The notes: a model not told the origin generated them from the letters alone. Numbered from the stretch's first letter, positions 11,914 through 24,242 are shown. The stretch is 64,000 nucleotides of DNA from Odontesthes bonariensis (GCF_027942865.1 NC_134516.1:25627322-25691321), one strand, 5' to 3'. Translations and numbers: made by a program.

Positions 11914-12368
11914 AACAGGCTGCTCTGATTGGCTGTCGCAGGATCAAACATCTTCAGGCTGCTCTGATTGGCTGTCGCAGGATTAAAGGTCTTCAGGCTG
12001 CTCTGATTGGCTGTCGCAGGATCAAAGGTCTTCAGGCTGCTCTGATTGGCTGTCGCAGGATCTAACATCTTCAGGCTGCTCTGATTGGCTGTCGCAGGAT
12101 TAAAGGTCTTCAGGCTGCTCTGATTGGCTGTCGCAGGATCAAAGGTCTTCAGGCTGCTCTGATTGGCTGTCGCAGGATCAAAGGTCTTCAGGCTGATCTG
12201 ATTGGCTGTCGCAGGATCAAAGGTCTTCAGGCTGCTCTTATTGGCTGTCGCAGGATCAAAGGTCTTCAGGCTGATCTGATTGGCTGTCGCAGGATCAAAG
12301 GTCTTCAGGCTACTCTGATTGGCTGTCGCAGGATCAAAGTTCTTCAGGCTACTCTGATTGGCTGTCGG
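11914..12368. repeat. 39-bp CCAAT minisatellite, array 1 (~12 copies)
   Basis: The monomer runs from CAGGCTGCTC through TGATTGGCTG and CGCAGGATCAAAGGTCTT. TGATTGGCTG is the complement of CAGCCAATCA, a good match to an NF-Y (CCAAT-box) site, so each monomer carries one. The period of 13 codons keeps all frames open. Confidence 0.93.
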
Positions 12369-13155
12369 GTCCGGGTACCAAACTATAATCCGTTTTTCTG
12401 TCAAAACGAAAAAATGAAAAAACGGAAATAGCTGTCCTTTTTCCTTTTTTCGTTTTAAACCAAAAACGGATTTTTCTGTCTTCCTAAAAAAACGAAAAAC
12501 CAAAATCAAATAACGGACAAAATTTGTTTTTTGGAAATTACTTTTTTCATTTTTCGTTTCTTACATTCGAACATGACGGCGGGCAGACCGGAAGCGGAAG
12601 TAACGCCAAAATAAAAGTAGCGTGCTTATTTAATATCAAACATATTTCCGCTTTTTATACACCCATTGTAGGTAGTAGACTGCATTTATTTTAGTTAAGT
12701 GGAACTACAACAGCTGGTTGTTTGGGAGAACATAATAGGCTATATAAATTATGATAGGCTACAAAAAAGTGATCACAGCCAAATATGACAAAAGATTAGG
12801 CTAGCCTTTCATTTCTGACAGCTGAACATTGCACATCTACTAACCTTAAAACTAAATAAACGAGAGCAACAACCGTCTTTTTTTTTCTTCTTAAAAGATG
12901 TTTTATGTTATTTTCATATAATTTGCTGATGGCAATTATAGAATGTGAGTGCTTGTGTTATATTGAAAGCGAGGCTGGGTGTGTCTATGAATATAGACAA
13001 CAGTGAGGTTTTTTTTTTAGGTGCTGTACAAGCAAATCATAGCGTCTCTGTACAATGACAGAGGACTTTAGGTAACACTTCACAATACTGACTGTGTATT
13101 AGAGTGTACATTCCGTTCACTTATTTCCTACTTTGCCCGGACTTCCAGTGTAGCC
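12369..13155. other. Macrosatellite block 1, first part
   Basis: This 790-bp stretch holds AAAACG-rich sequence with partial self-complementarity (about 12385-12520) and an ETS-like CCGGAAG motif near 12590. I see no gene in it. Confidence 0.5.
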
Positions 13156-13158
13156 TAA

Positions 13159-13759
13159 AGCCTGGTTTATAGTCGGTAACGCAAGACGCAAAGCCAGACG
13201 CAAGAAGAAACGCAAGCCCTTGCGCGGTTGCAAGCCCCCCATTGCGAGCTTGCGTGTGTCACCTCAATTTTCTAAACTTTACGCAAGAAAAGACGCAAGC
13301 CTACTACTTGAAAACGTCATACTCATCGATCTGACAGCATGCAGAGCGTTTACACACAGTGCACTTCACTCCTGCCCGAGCCGAAATCAGCCGGCCTGAA
13401 AAGCTGATTTCCCTTAAGCTATTTCTCTGTAAATATATAACTTTAGCAACATTTGAAACATTTTCAGGCGAGAAAGTAGTCGTTTAGACCCCCAAGGTGT
13501 TGAAAATCTGACAAAATACCGGCTATTTACAAGAAGATGAAGCATGAATCACTCGAAGAGGTCCTGGCGGTGAATTTCCTTTTATCATAGTAGGCTTGTC
13601 ATTGAAAAAACCCGCTACTCCACCTGCTCTCCTGGCAGTGAATCGCCACACAGCACACGCAAGCGCCGGCAAAGCTAAATTAAGTATAAACGTCTCGAGC
13701 CATTAACATAAACGCAAGAAGAAAGCGCAAGGGCAGTAAAAAGAAGTATAACTCAGCCT
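13159..13759. mobile_element. Harbinger-type MITE, 601 bp, TAA duplication
   Basis: The insertion is exact because blocks 2-4 lack it. It starts AGCCTGGTTTATAGTCGG, ends ATAACTCAGCCT and is flanked by TAA (13156-13158, 13760-13762). Ends are imperfect inverted repeats. TWA duplications are diagnostic of PIF/Harbinger. It carries GCAAGACGCAAG-type short repeats and no transposase. A relative with a TTA duplication is at 51389-51946. Confidence 0.88.
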
Positions 13760-14106
13760 TAACTCCTGGCCAATTCCCACCTTCTCCAGTCTTACAGCAT
13801 AACTCGCCGCGACACTTACCATGTAATACGCGAAACTCCCCCCAACTTTTGCTCTTTGCTCATGGCAGTTGTGTATGTATACATGTCAGCGGACAAGCTT
13901 CACCCTTATTCCAGGCATTTATTATGTTTGTCTTACAGCCTTGTATGATTGGGAATAAGAATATTTTGAGAAATGGACAAAACAAATTGTCCCTGACATA
14001 AAATAACAGAGTTCCACTGATTTTTCTTATTCATGTTGTTCCTTCATTTAGCTAATACTACTACTGCTTTGATTACCACTGAAGCCTCTTCCTGTCTGCC
14101 TCAGTG

Positions 14107-14247
14107 CAGGTCCCAGCGGGCTCTCAATACAAGATCTTCATCAGTTTGGTGTCTAGATTGTTCAATCTGGACAATGTGGTGGTCCTCCTCACTGTTGGGC
14201 CCATGTCAGGATTTCTGGAGATTACAGTAAAATACACCCTGACATAG
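14107..14247 (+). other. Conserved exon-like frame in macrosatellite blocks (copy 1)
   Basis: A 46-codon frame follows a pyrimidine-rich tract ending CTGCCTCAG that looks like a splice acceptor, and reads through VPAGSQYK, RLFNLDNVVVLLTVGPMSG and EITVKYTLT to a TAG stop. Copies lie at 16371-16511, 18626-18766 and 21003-21143. The fourth copy has an internal stop. It could be a terminal exon of a gene swept into the satellite. I do not recognise the protein and no upstream exon was found. The complementary strand is also open in all four copies, so coding status is unproven. Confidence 0.3.
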
Positions 14248-14680
14248 CCTACAGTTAAGAGTGAACATGTCAGACCCTGTAATGTGACCTTGCATTTTGC
14301 TCCTTTGGAGCCAAAATGTTGCAGGTGTGCGAACAGAGTGGAGTACCATTTTAATGGTTTGAATGTGTTAAAACAAAACAACTCATGTCTGTGGGGCATG
14401 TGTTTAACTAATAGAACTAGCACTTGAACCCAAACGCACAACTCAGGAACCAAAGGAGTACCCAGTAAAAAAAAATAGTACAAACAACAAAAAACACTTT
14501 TTTCAAAACACGTTCTCAACAGAACTATATAACATGCACACACATTGGTAGCAATTCAAACATTCCCTTTCATAACTATAACTAACTTAACTAACTAACT
14601 AACAGAATAACCACAAAAAGAAACCATTAACAATTATGAACCAAAAAAGAAAATATTTTCAGTTAACTAATCACGTCATC

Positions 14681-15244
14681 ATGTGATTGGCTGTTGCAGA
14701 ATCTAACGTCTTCAGGATGCTCTGATTGGCTGTCGCAGGATCGAACGTCTTCAGGCTTCTCTGATTGGCTGTCGCAGGATCAAAGGTCTTCAGGCTGCTC
14801 TGATTGGCTGTAGCAGGATCAAACGTCTTCAGGCTGCTCTGATTGGCTGTCGCAGGATCAAAGGTCTTCAGGCTGCTCTGATTGGCTGTCGCAGGATCTA
14901 ACGTCTTCAGGCTGCTCTGATTGGCTGTCGCAGGATCAAAGGTCTTCAGGCTGCTCTGATTTGCTGTCGCAGGATCAAAGGTCTTCAGGCTGCTCTGATT
15001 GGCTGTCGCAGAATCTAATGTCTTCAGGCTGCTCTGATTGGCTGTCGCAGGATCAAAGGTCTTCAGGCTGATCTGAATTGCTGTCGCAGGATCAAAGGTC
15101 TTCAGGCTGATCTGATTGGCTGTCGCAGGATCAAAGGTCTTCAGGCTACTCTGATTGGCTGTCGCAAGATCAAAGGTCTTCAGGCTGCCCTTATTGGCTG
15201 TCGCAGGATCAAAGGTCTTCAGGCTACTCTGATTGGCTGTCGGG
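14681..15244. repeat. 39-bp CCAAT minisatellite, array 2 (~14 copies)
   Basis: Same monomer as array 1. Variant monomers with GAATCTAA or GATCGAAC in place of GATCAAAG occur near the start and recur in equivalent places in arrays 3 and 4. Confidence 0.93.
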
Positions 15245-16942
15245 TCCGGGTACCAAAGTATAATCCGTTTTTCTGTCAAAACGACAAAATGAAAAAACGG
15301 AAATAGGTGTCCATTTTCCATTTTTCGTTTTAAACCAAAAACGGATTTTTCTGTCTTCCTAAAAAAACGAAAAACCAAAATCAAATAACGGACAAAATTT
15401 TGTTTTTGGAAATTACTTTTTTCATTTTTCGTTTCTTACATTCGAACATGACGGCGGGCAGACCGGAAGCGGAAGTAACGCCAAAATAAAAGTAGCGTGC
15501 TAATTTAATATCAAACATATTTTCCGCTTTTTATACACCCATTGTAGGTAGTAGACTGCATTTATTTTAGTTAAGTGAAACTACAACAGCTGGTTGTTTG
15601 GGAGATCGTCCTAGGCTATATAAATTATGATAGGCTACAAAAAAGTGATCACAGCCAAATATGACAAAAGATTAGGCTAGCCTTTCATTTCTGACAGCTG
15701 AACATTGCACATCTACTAACCTTATAACAAAATAAACGAGAGCAACAACCGTCTTTTTTTTTCTTCTTAAAAGATGTTTTATATTATTTTCATATAATTT
15801 GCTGATGGCAATTACAGAATGTGAGTGCTTGTGTTATATTGAAAGCGAGGCTGGGTGTGTCTATGAATATAGACAACAGTGAGGTTTTTTTTAGGTGCTG
15901 TACAAGCAAATCATGGCATCTCTGTACAATGACAGAGGCCTTTAGGTAACACTTCACAATACTGACTGTGTATTAGAGTGTACATTCCGTTCACTTATTT
16001 CCTACTTTGCTCGGACTTCCAGTGAAGCCTAACTCCTGGCCAATTCCCACCTTCTCCAGTCTTACATTATAACTCGCCGCGACACTTACCATGTAATACG
16101 CGAAACTACCCCAACTTTTTGCTCATGGCGGTTGTGTATGTATACATGTCAGCGGACAAGCTTCACCCTTATTCCAGGGATATATTATGTTTGTCTTACA
16201 GCCTTGTATGATTCGGAATAAGAATATGTTGAGAAATGGACAAAACAAAGTATCCCTGACATAAAATAACAGAGTTCCACTGATTTTTCTTATTCATGTT
16301 GTTCCTTCATTTAGCTAATACTACTACTGCTTTGATTACCCACTGAAGCCTCTTCCTGTCTGCCTCAGTGCAGGTCCCAGCGGGCTCTCAATACAAGGTC
16401 TTCAGCAGTTTGGTGTCTAGATTGTTCAATCTGGACAATGTGGTGGTCCTCCTCACTGTTGGGCCCATGTCAGGATTGCTGGAGATTACAGTAAAATACA
16501 CCCTGACATAGCCTACAGTTAAGAGTGAACATGTCAGACCCTGTAATGTGACCTTGCATTTTGCTCCTTTGAAACCAAAATGTTGCAGGTGTGCAGACAA
16601 AGTGGAGTACCATTTTAATGGTTTGAATGTGTTAAAACAAAACAACTCATGTCTGTGTGGCATGTGTTTAACTAATAGAACTAGCACTTGAACCCAAACG
16701 CACAACTCAGGAACCAAAGGAGTACCCAGTAAACAAAATAGTACAAACTACAAAAAACACTTTATACAAAACACATTCTCAACAGAACTATATAACACGC
16801 ACACACACTGGTAGCAATTCAAACATTCCCTTTCATAACTATAACTAACTTAACTAACTAACTAACAGAATAACCACAAAAAGAAACCATTAACAATTAT
16901 GAACCAAAAAAGAAAATATTTTCATTTAACTAATCACGTCAT

Positions 16943-17507
16943 CATGTGATTGGCTGTTGCAGAATCAAACGTCTTCAGGCTGCTCTGATTGGCTGTCGCA
17001 GGATCGAACGTCTTCAGGCTACTCTGATTGGCGGTTGCAGAATCAAACGTCTTCAGGCTGCTCTGATTGGCTGTCGCAGGATCAAAGGTCTTCAGGCTGC
17101 TCTGATTGGCTGTCGCAGGATCAAAGGTCTTCAGGCGGCTCTGATTGGCTGTCGCAGGATCAAACATATTAAGGCTGCTCTGATTGGCTGTTGCAGGATC
17201 AAAGGTCTTCAGGCTGCTCTGATTGGCTGTTGCAGGATCAAACATCTTCAGGCTGCTCTGATTGGCTGTCGCAGGATTAAAGGTCTTCAGGCTGCTCTGA
17301 TTGGTTGTCGCAGGATCAAAGGTCTTCAGGCTGCTCTTATTTGCTGTCGCAGGATCTAACGTCTTCAGGCTGCTCTGATTTGCTGTCGCAGGATCAAATG
17401 TCTTCAGGCTGCTCTGATTGGCTGTCGCAGGATCAAAGGTCTTCAGGCTGCCCTTATTGGCTGTCGCAGGATCAAAGGTCTTCAGGCTACTCTGATTGGC
17501 TGTCGGG
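16943..17507. repeat. 39-bp CCAAT minisatellite, array 3 (~14 copies)
   Basis: Same monomer. The last monomer runs into the GTCGGGTCCGGGTACC boundary that ends arrays 1-4. Confidence 0.93.
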
Positions 17508-19199
17508 TCCGGGTACCAAAGTATAATCCGTTTTTCTGTCAAAACGAAAAAATGAAAAAACGGAAATAGCTGTCCTTTTTCCACTTTTTTGTTTTAAACC
17601 AAAAACAGATTTTTCTGTCTTCCTAAAAAAACCAAAAATCAAAATAATGGACAAAATTTGTTTTTGGAAATTACTTTTTTCATTTTTCGTGTCTTACATT
17701 CGAACATGACGGCGGGCAGACCGGAAGCGGAAGTAACGCCAAAATAAAAGTAGCGTGCTAATTTAATGTCAAACATATTTTCCGCTTTTTATACACCCAT
17801 TGTAGGTAGTAGACTGCATTTATTTTAGTTAAGTGAAACTACAACAGCTGGTTGTTTGGGAGAACGTCATAGCCTATATAAATTATGATAGGCTACAAAA
17901 AAGTGATCACAGCCAAATATGACAAAAGATTAGGCTAGCCTTTCATTTCTGACAGCTGAACATTGCACATCTACTAACCTTAAAACAAAATAAACGAGAG
18001 CAACAACCGTCTTGTTTTTTCTTCTTAAAAGATGTTTTATATTATTTTCATATAATTTGCTGATGGCAATTATAGAATGTGAGTGCTTGTGTTATATTGA
18101 AAACGAGGCTGGGTGTGTCTATGAATATAGACAACAGTGAGGTTTTTTTTTTAGGTGCTGTACAAGCAAATCATAGCGTCTCTGTACAATGACAGAGGCC
18201 TTTAGGTAACACTTCACAATACTGACTGTGTATTAGAGTGTACATTCCGTTCACTTATTTCCTACTTTGCTCGGACTTCCAGTGTAGCCTAACTCCTGGC
18301 CAATTCCCACCTTCACCAGTCTTACAGCATAACTCGCCGCGACACTTACCATGTAATACGCGAAACTACCCCAACTTTTGCTCTTTGCTCATGGCGGTTG
18401 TGTATGTATACATGTCAGCGGACAAGCTTCACCCCTATTCCAGGGATATATTATGTTTGTCTTACAGCCTTGTATGATTGGGAATAAGAATATGAAAAAA
18501 CAAAGTGTCCCTGACATAAAATAACAGAGTTCCACAGATTTTTCTTATTCATGTTGTTCCTTCGTTTAGCTAATACTACTACTGCTTTGATTACCCACTG
18601 AAGCCTCTTCCTGTCTGCCTCAGTGCAGGTCCCAGCGGGCTCTCAATACAAGGTGCTCAGCAGTTTGGTGTGTAGATTGTTCAATCTGGACAATGTGGTG
18701 GTCCTCCTCACTGTTGGGCCCATGTCAGGATTGCTGGAGATTACAGTAAAATACACCCTGACATAGCCTACAGTTAAGAGTGAACATGTCAGACCCTGTA
18801 ATGTGACCTTGCATTTTGCTCCTTTGGAGCCAAAATGTTGCAGGTGTGCGGACAAAGTGGAGTACCATTTTAATGGTTTGAATGTGTTAAAACAAAACAA
18901 CTCATGTCTGTGTGGCATGTGTTTAACTAATAGAACTAGCACTTGAACCCAAACGCACAACTCAGGAACCAAAGGAGTACCCAGTAAACAAAATAGTACA
19001 AACAACAAAAAACACTTTATACAAAACACATTCTCAACAGAACTATATAACACGCACACACACTGGTAGCAATTCAAACATTCCCTTTCATAACTATAAC
19101 TAACTTAACTAACTAACTAACAGAATAACCACAAAAAGAAACCATTAACAATTATGAACCAAAAAAGAAAATATTTTCAGTTAACTAATCACGTCATCA

Positions 19200-19878
19200 T
19201 GTGATTGGCTGTTGCAGAATCAAACGTCTTCAGGCTGCTCTGATTGGCTGTCGCAGGATCGAACGTCTTCAGGCTGCTCTGATTGGCTGTCGCAGGATCA
19301 AAGGTCTTCAGGCTGCTCTGATTGGCTGTCGCAGGATCGAACGTCTTCAGGCTACTCTGATTGGCTGTTGCAGAATCAAACGTCTTCAGGCTGCTCTGAT
19401 TGGCTGTCGCAGGATCAAAGGTCTTCAGGCTGCTCTGATTGGCTGTCGCAGGATCAAAGGTCTTCAGGCTGCTCTGATTGGCTGTCGCAGGATCAAAGTT
19501 CTTCAGGCTGCTCTGATTGGCTGTCGCAGGATCAAACATATTCAGGCTGCTCTGATTGGCTGTTGCAGGATCAAAGGTCTTCAGGCTGCTCTGATTGGCT
19601 TTTGCAGGATCAAACATCTTCAGGCTGCTCTGATTGGCTGTCGCAGGATTAAAGGTCTTCAGGCTGCTCTGATTGGTTGTCGCAGGATCAAAGGTCTTCA
19701 GGCTGCCCTTATTGGCTGTCGCAGGATCAAAGGTCTTCAGGCTGCTCTGATTGGTTGTCGCAGGATCAAAGGTCTTCAGGCTGCCCTTATTGGTTGTCGC
19801 AGGATCAAAGGTCTTCAGGCTGCCCTTATTGGCTGTCGCAGGATCAAAGGTCTTCAGGCTACTCTGATTGGCTGTCGG
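19200..19878. repeat. 39-bp CCAAT minisatellite, array 4 (~17 copies)
   Basis: The longest array. Both strands stay open over more than 240 codons, an effect of the 39-bp period. Confidence 0.93.
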
Positions 19879-21579
19879 GTCCGGGTACCAAAGTATAATC
19901 CGTTTTTCTGTCAAAACAAAAAAATGAAAAAACGGAAATAGCTGTCCTTTTTCCACTTTTTTGTTTTAAACCAAAAACGGATTTTTCTGTCTTCCTAAAA
20001 AAACCAAAAACCAAAATCAAAATAATGGACAAAATTTGTTTTTGGAAATTACTTTTTTCATTTTTCGTGTCTTACATTCGAACATGACGGCGGGCAGACC
20101 GGAAACGGAAGTAACGCCAAAATAAAAGTAGCGTGCTAATTTAATGTCAAACATATTTTCCGCTTTTTATACACCCATTGTAGGTAGTAGACTGCATTTA
20201 TTTTAGTTAAGTGAAACTACAACAGCTGGTTGTTTGGGAGAACGTCATAGCCTATATAAATTATGATAGGCTACAAAAAAGTGATCACAGCCAAATATGA
20301 CAAAAGATTAGGCTAGCCTTTCATTTCTGACAGCTGAACATTGCACATCTACTAACCTTAAAACTAAATAAACGAGAGCAACAACCGTCTTGTTTTTTCT
20401 TCTTAAAAGATGTTTTATATTATTTTCATATAATTTGCTGATGGCAATTATAGAATGTGAGTGCCTGTGTTATATTGAAAGCGAGGCTGGGTGTGTCTAT
20501 GAATATAGACAACAGTGAGGTTTTTTTTTTAGGTGCTGTACAAGCAAATCATAGCGTCTCTGTACAATGACAGAGGACTTTAGGTAACACTTCACAATAC
20601 TGACTGTGTATTAGAGTGTACATTCCGTTCACTTATTTCCTACTTTGCTCGGACTTCCAGTGTAGCCTAACTCCTGGCCAATTCCCACCTTCACCAGTCT
20701 TACAGCATAACTCGCCGCGACACTTACCATGTAATACGCGAAACTACCCCAACTTTTGCTCTTTGCTCATGGCAGTTGTGTATGTATACATGTCAGCGGA
20801 CAAGCTTCACCCCTATTCCAGGGATATATTATGTTTGTCTTACAGCCTTGTATGATTGGGAATAAGAATATGAAAAAACAAAGTGTCCCTGACATAAAAT
20901 AACAGAGTTCCACAGATTTTTCTTATTCATGTTGTTCCTTCGTTTAGCTAATACTACTACTGCTTTGATTACCACTGAAGCCTCTTCCTGTCTGCCTCAG
21001 TGCAGGTCCCAGCGGGCTCTCAATACAAGGTGCTCAGCAGTTTGGTGTCTAGATTGTTCAATCTGGACAATGTGGTGGTCCTCCTCACTGTTGGGCCCAT
21101 GTCAGGATTGCTGTAGATTACAGTAAAATACACCCTGACATAGCCTACAGTTAAGAGTGAACATGTCAGACCCTGTAATGTGACCTTGCATTTTGCTCCT
21201 TTGGAGCCAAAATGTTGCAGGTGTGCGGACAAAGTGGAGTACCATTTTAATGGTTTGAATGTGTTAAAACAAAACAACTCATGTCTGTGTGGCATGTGTT
21301 TATCTAATAGAACTAGCACTTGAACCCAAACGCACAACTCAGGAACCAAAGGAGTACCCAGTAAACAAAATAGTACAAACAACTACAAACACTTTATTCA
21401 AAACACATTCTTAACAGAACTATATAACACGCACACACACTGGTAGCAATTCAAACATTCCCTTTCATAACTATAACTAACTTAACTAACTAACTAACAA
21501 AATAACCACTAAAAGAAACCATTAACAATTATGAACCAAACAAGAAAATATTTTCAGTTTACTAATCACGTCATCATGT

Positions 21580-21735
21580 TATTGGCTGTCGCAGAATCAA
21601 AGGTCTTCAGGCTGCTCTGATTGGCTGTCGCAGGATCAAACATCTTCCGACTGCTCTGATTGGCTGTCGCAGGATCAAAGGTCTTCAGGCTGCTCTGATT
21701 GGCTGTCGCAGGATCAAAGGTCTTCAGGCTGCTCG
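21580..21735. repeat. 39-bp CCAAT minisatellite, array 5 (~4 copies), end of macrosatellite
   Basis: Four monomers, then the sequence leaves the satellite at GGCTGCTCGGTCTG. No further block follows. Confidence 0.9.
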
Positions 21736-22875
21736 GTCTGTGTATCATCCGATCATTCAACTATTCCATTGAATCTGGCAAACGAAAAACTAAATAACGA
21801 ATCCATATTTTGTTTTCCCGTTTTTCTGTATGACCAAAAAAAGGGAATTGGTGTTTGTTCTCCCTTTTTCCAACACAAAACAGAACATTTAATAAACAGG
21901 GAAACTAAAACGAAATAATAAATCTAATTTACGTTCTTGGGTTATTGGTTTCCCGGTCATCCGCTCCACTCAGTGCAATCTGGCTGGCTGGTGCAATGAA
22001 GTGTCAGCTCATCAATCATAACTCGCTTGAATACAAAACTGATTTTCACGGGGGTTTTGTTTCTGCAAAATTCATATATGTAGGCATGATACGAGACACA
22101 TGATTCAGCGTATTTTAATATTCATAGTAGGCTTAACAGTAATATATCCTGGTAACATATGTGATGTAAAATAGGTTATTTTGCAAAAGACATACGATAT
22201 ATAAAATATAATACATACGATAACGTGGAGGTGCGTTGCTTACTTAAAAAAATCCGGGTTACTGTCATTTTGAATTTTAGCCGAATGAATAAATAGGCAG
22301 CAGGTCTGTGGGCTGTCTGTGGTAGTAGCACGAGGATGACGTCAGTAACACCCACTTTACGACAAAAAATCTAAATTACAACTTCCTACTTCTTCCTCAT
22401 ATCTTTGTCTTTGGGAAACCTTCAAAATATAAACGTGAGATTCGACAAAGTCAACACAAAAACATTTTAAAAAGGAGGTCAAGCTTATTTTCTTCCTTCT
22501 TCTGCCTTCACATTTCTTAAGAGGGTTAGGGTCAACAAACTGTTGATAATAAACCAAAGCTGCTGAAAGTGTTAGTAAGCTTGTTTGCAAACTATTCTAC
22601 AGTCAGATGTTGTGTTGTCTGTATTTTTAAGTAAGTGGGGTGGGTGTGAGACATGAGAGGTATCTTACTCTTGTTAGGATAAAAGAATTACATGTGAACA
22701 ATACAGCCTGTGTCAGCTGTAAAATTTGCTGGTCAATGTTATACCACCAACATTTGCATTATTTCTACAATAGCATTCTTGTGTCAGTTTTAATCTAAGC
22801 CTGTGTTATGGAATTTATGATTTATAAAGTCTCCGTTGGCCTAATAGCCGGGTGAACACCGGCTATAACCATAGC
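21736..22875. other. No gene; contains a TTAA-element core fragment
   Basis: Most of this stretch shows nothing recognisable apart from short direct repeats. At 22211-22380, from GATAACGTGGAGGTGCGT onward, it matches the right-hand arm and centre of the palindromic element at 42932-43587. No TIR ends were found on either side here. Confidence 0.6.
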
Positions 22876-23337
22876 TTAGCTTAATGTTTGCTGGCTACGA
22901 TTTCGCTGGCGGACATAAGTACAGTACAATAATATTTTATTCACAAAATACAACCAATAATAATGTTGAATCTTACTTGTGAAAAGTAATCCCCCTACCC
23001 TGTTCGCAATCGTCTGCCGATTTGCACAGGAATACGCCGCACAGTGCTGTGGCATGTTGAATACTTTATGGGTGTCTATGGGTAGGATGGCCGCTCCAAG
23101 AAGGCTGTTTTTTGCAAGCAGTCTCCGGACACTGCTCTTAGAGCATCCCCGCTGGACACCCATTTCTTGCCATTTCTGTGAGATATCATGATGTGTCTCT
23201 CCATTCATGAACATATCATTGATTATATGGATGTATGGCTGGAGTGAGGCCATTATAACGTGCTCTGGACCATACCGTGGAACTTTCTGTAGCTTCCACT
23301 TTTGGTGCGAGGACCGGTCTGTTTCATCTTTCCCCAT
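22876..23337 (-). CDS. HTH-like N-terminus reading into a THAP zinc-finger start
   Basis: The ATG at 23337 sits in a good Kozak context (ACC before ATGG). The first ~80 residues include EHVIMASLQPYIHIINDMF, GETHHDISQKWQEMGVQRG and CSKSSVRRLL, which looks like a helix-turn-helix of the kind found at the start of fish integrase-like proteins. Further on, MPQHCAAYSCANRQTIANRV matches the opening of a THAP zinc finger (Met-Pro plus the first Cys-x4-Cys). The expected GITFHK that follows is out of frame: the G run at about 22990 appears two bases long for it. A CACAAG followed by GTAAGA gives a plausible splice donor just after. THAP domains occur in P-element and other transposases and in host factors. 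It may be a transposon gene or a host remnant; the joining of the two domains may be accidental. Confidence 0.5.
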   Translation of the reverse strand: MGKDETDRSSHQKWKLQKVPRYGPEHVIMASLQPYIHIINDMFMNGETHHDISQKWQEMGVQRGCSKSSVRRLLAKNSLLGAAILPIDTHKVFNMPQHCAAYSCANRQTIANRVGGLLFTSKIQHYYWLYFVNKILLYCTYVRQRNRSQQTLS

Positions 23338-23345
23338 GGTAACTG

Positions 23346-24174
23346 TCGCTGAGGATCATGGGAACGCTAATACAGCCTTCATGCACGTATGCGCAGAATG
23401 TGCGCACGCAACCAGAGAATGTCTAAGGCACCGCGGGAAATGGGGAAACCAATAACCCAACAAGGCAGGAGCTCCTGGTCTTGTTGGCCAAGTTTTTGCC
23501 CCAAAAGTGTATTTTATTACCTAAACATGATGTTTTTCTAACTTTAACCCGGTACTTTTAATGTTTTACACCTTTCGACCAAGTAGTTCTGGAAAAAAGA
23601 TCAAAATAAGGAGAAAATGAATGAAGGAAACAACAGGTAAACTTGAACAGCAGTTCAAAGTCTGGTCTTAACATTTACCACATTTCACTGACAGGCTGGT
23701 TCTGACCTGGTTATAGCTCCCCATCTTCCGTGGGTGTTCTGATGTGGAGTGAAGTCCTGGAATGTGCAACACTTTAGTGGATTCTCTGCTCATCTCTTTG
23801 TAATTCTGGCCCACTGAGTTGGAGCTCATATATATTGCATTCTGATGGACACTTGTTGCTTGCTTATATGACCCTGAATGGTTCTTTGGTGTTTGTGTGA
23901 TTTGTAAATATTAAAGTGTGTATAAAAACTGTTTTGCAGGACTTGCAGTATTTAGTGTGTAATAGGCCCTGATCTACATTTCATGGGTTCCTCCAACTCC
24001 AGTTTCTGACTGATTGTTTTGCATTAAAGGGGAAGTTTTTTTTTTTTTAAACCTGGACCTTATTTCTGGCATAGAATACGTTCATCTACTCACCGATAAC
24101 AGTTTGGTGAAAGTCGGCATCCTTCGGAAGAGTATTAGATATCCATATAACGGGAGAGAACGGGGCATAGACAA
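23346..24174. other. No gene recognised
   Basis: This is unremarkable sequence upstream of the HTH/THAP fragment. I see no domain, RNA or repeat in it, apart from short poly-T near 24030. Confidence 0.5.
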
Positions 24175-24175
24175 T

Positions 24176-24211
<36 letters not shown>

Positions 24212-24242
24212 CCAATCAAACAATCAATCAACCAATCAAACT
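24175..24242. repeat. AATC microsatellite
   Basis: A run of (AATC)n with CAACC and CAAAC variants, directly joined to a retroposon 3' end at its right. Confidence 0.9.

Larger units (their letters stand above)
11914..21735. repeat. Second macrosatellite, ~2.26 kb unit with nested 39-bp minisatellites
   Basis: Five 39-bp minisatellite arrays alternate with four copies of a ~1.7 kb block. Array starts at 14681, 16943, 19200 and 21580 give periods of about 2262, 2257 and 2380 bp. The first block is longer (12369-14680) because it holds a 601-bp Harbinger MITE. Blocks share an A/T-rich AAAACG-containing start, a CCGGAAGCGGAAGT stretch, poly-T tracts and the same short exon-like frame near their ends. 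Blocks 3 and 4 are most alike. Confidence 0.93.

Noticed and set aside
11914-12368. CRISPR-like direct repeats
   Set aside because: The 39-bp monomers are contiguous with no spacers, so this is a minisatellite.
14124-14543. Minus-strand frame with PELCVWVQVLVLL, conserved in all four blocks
   Set aside because: It overlaps the plus-strand exon-like frame, starts at varied places and resembles nothing known; conservation is explained by recent duplication.
11895-21760. Long open frames (up to 255 codons) with 13-residue repeats on both strands
   Set aside because: The 39-bp period is a multiple of three, so frames stay open in any tandem array without stops; no start context or non-repeat domain supports coding.
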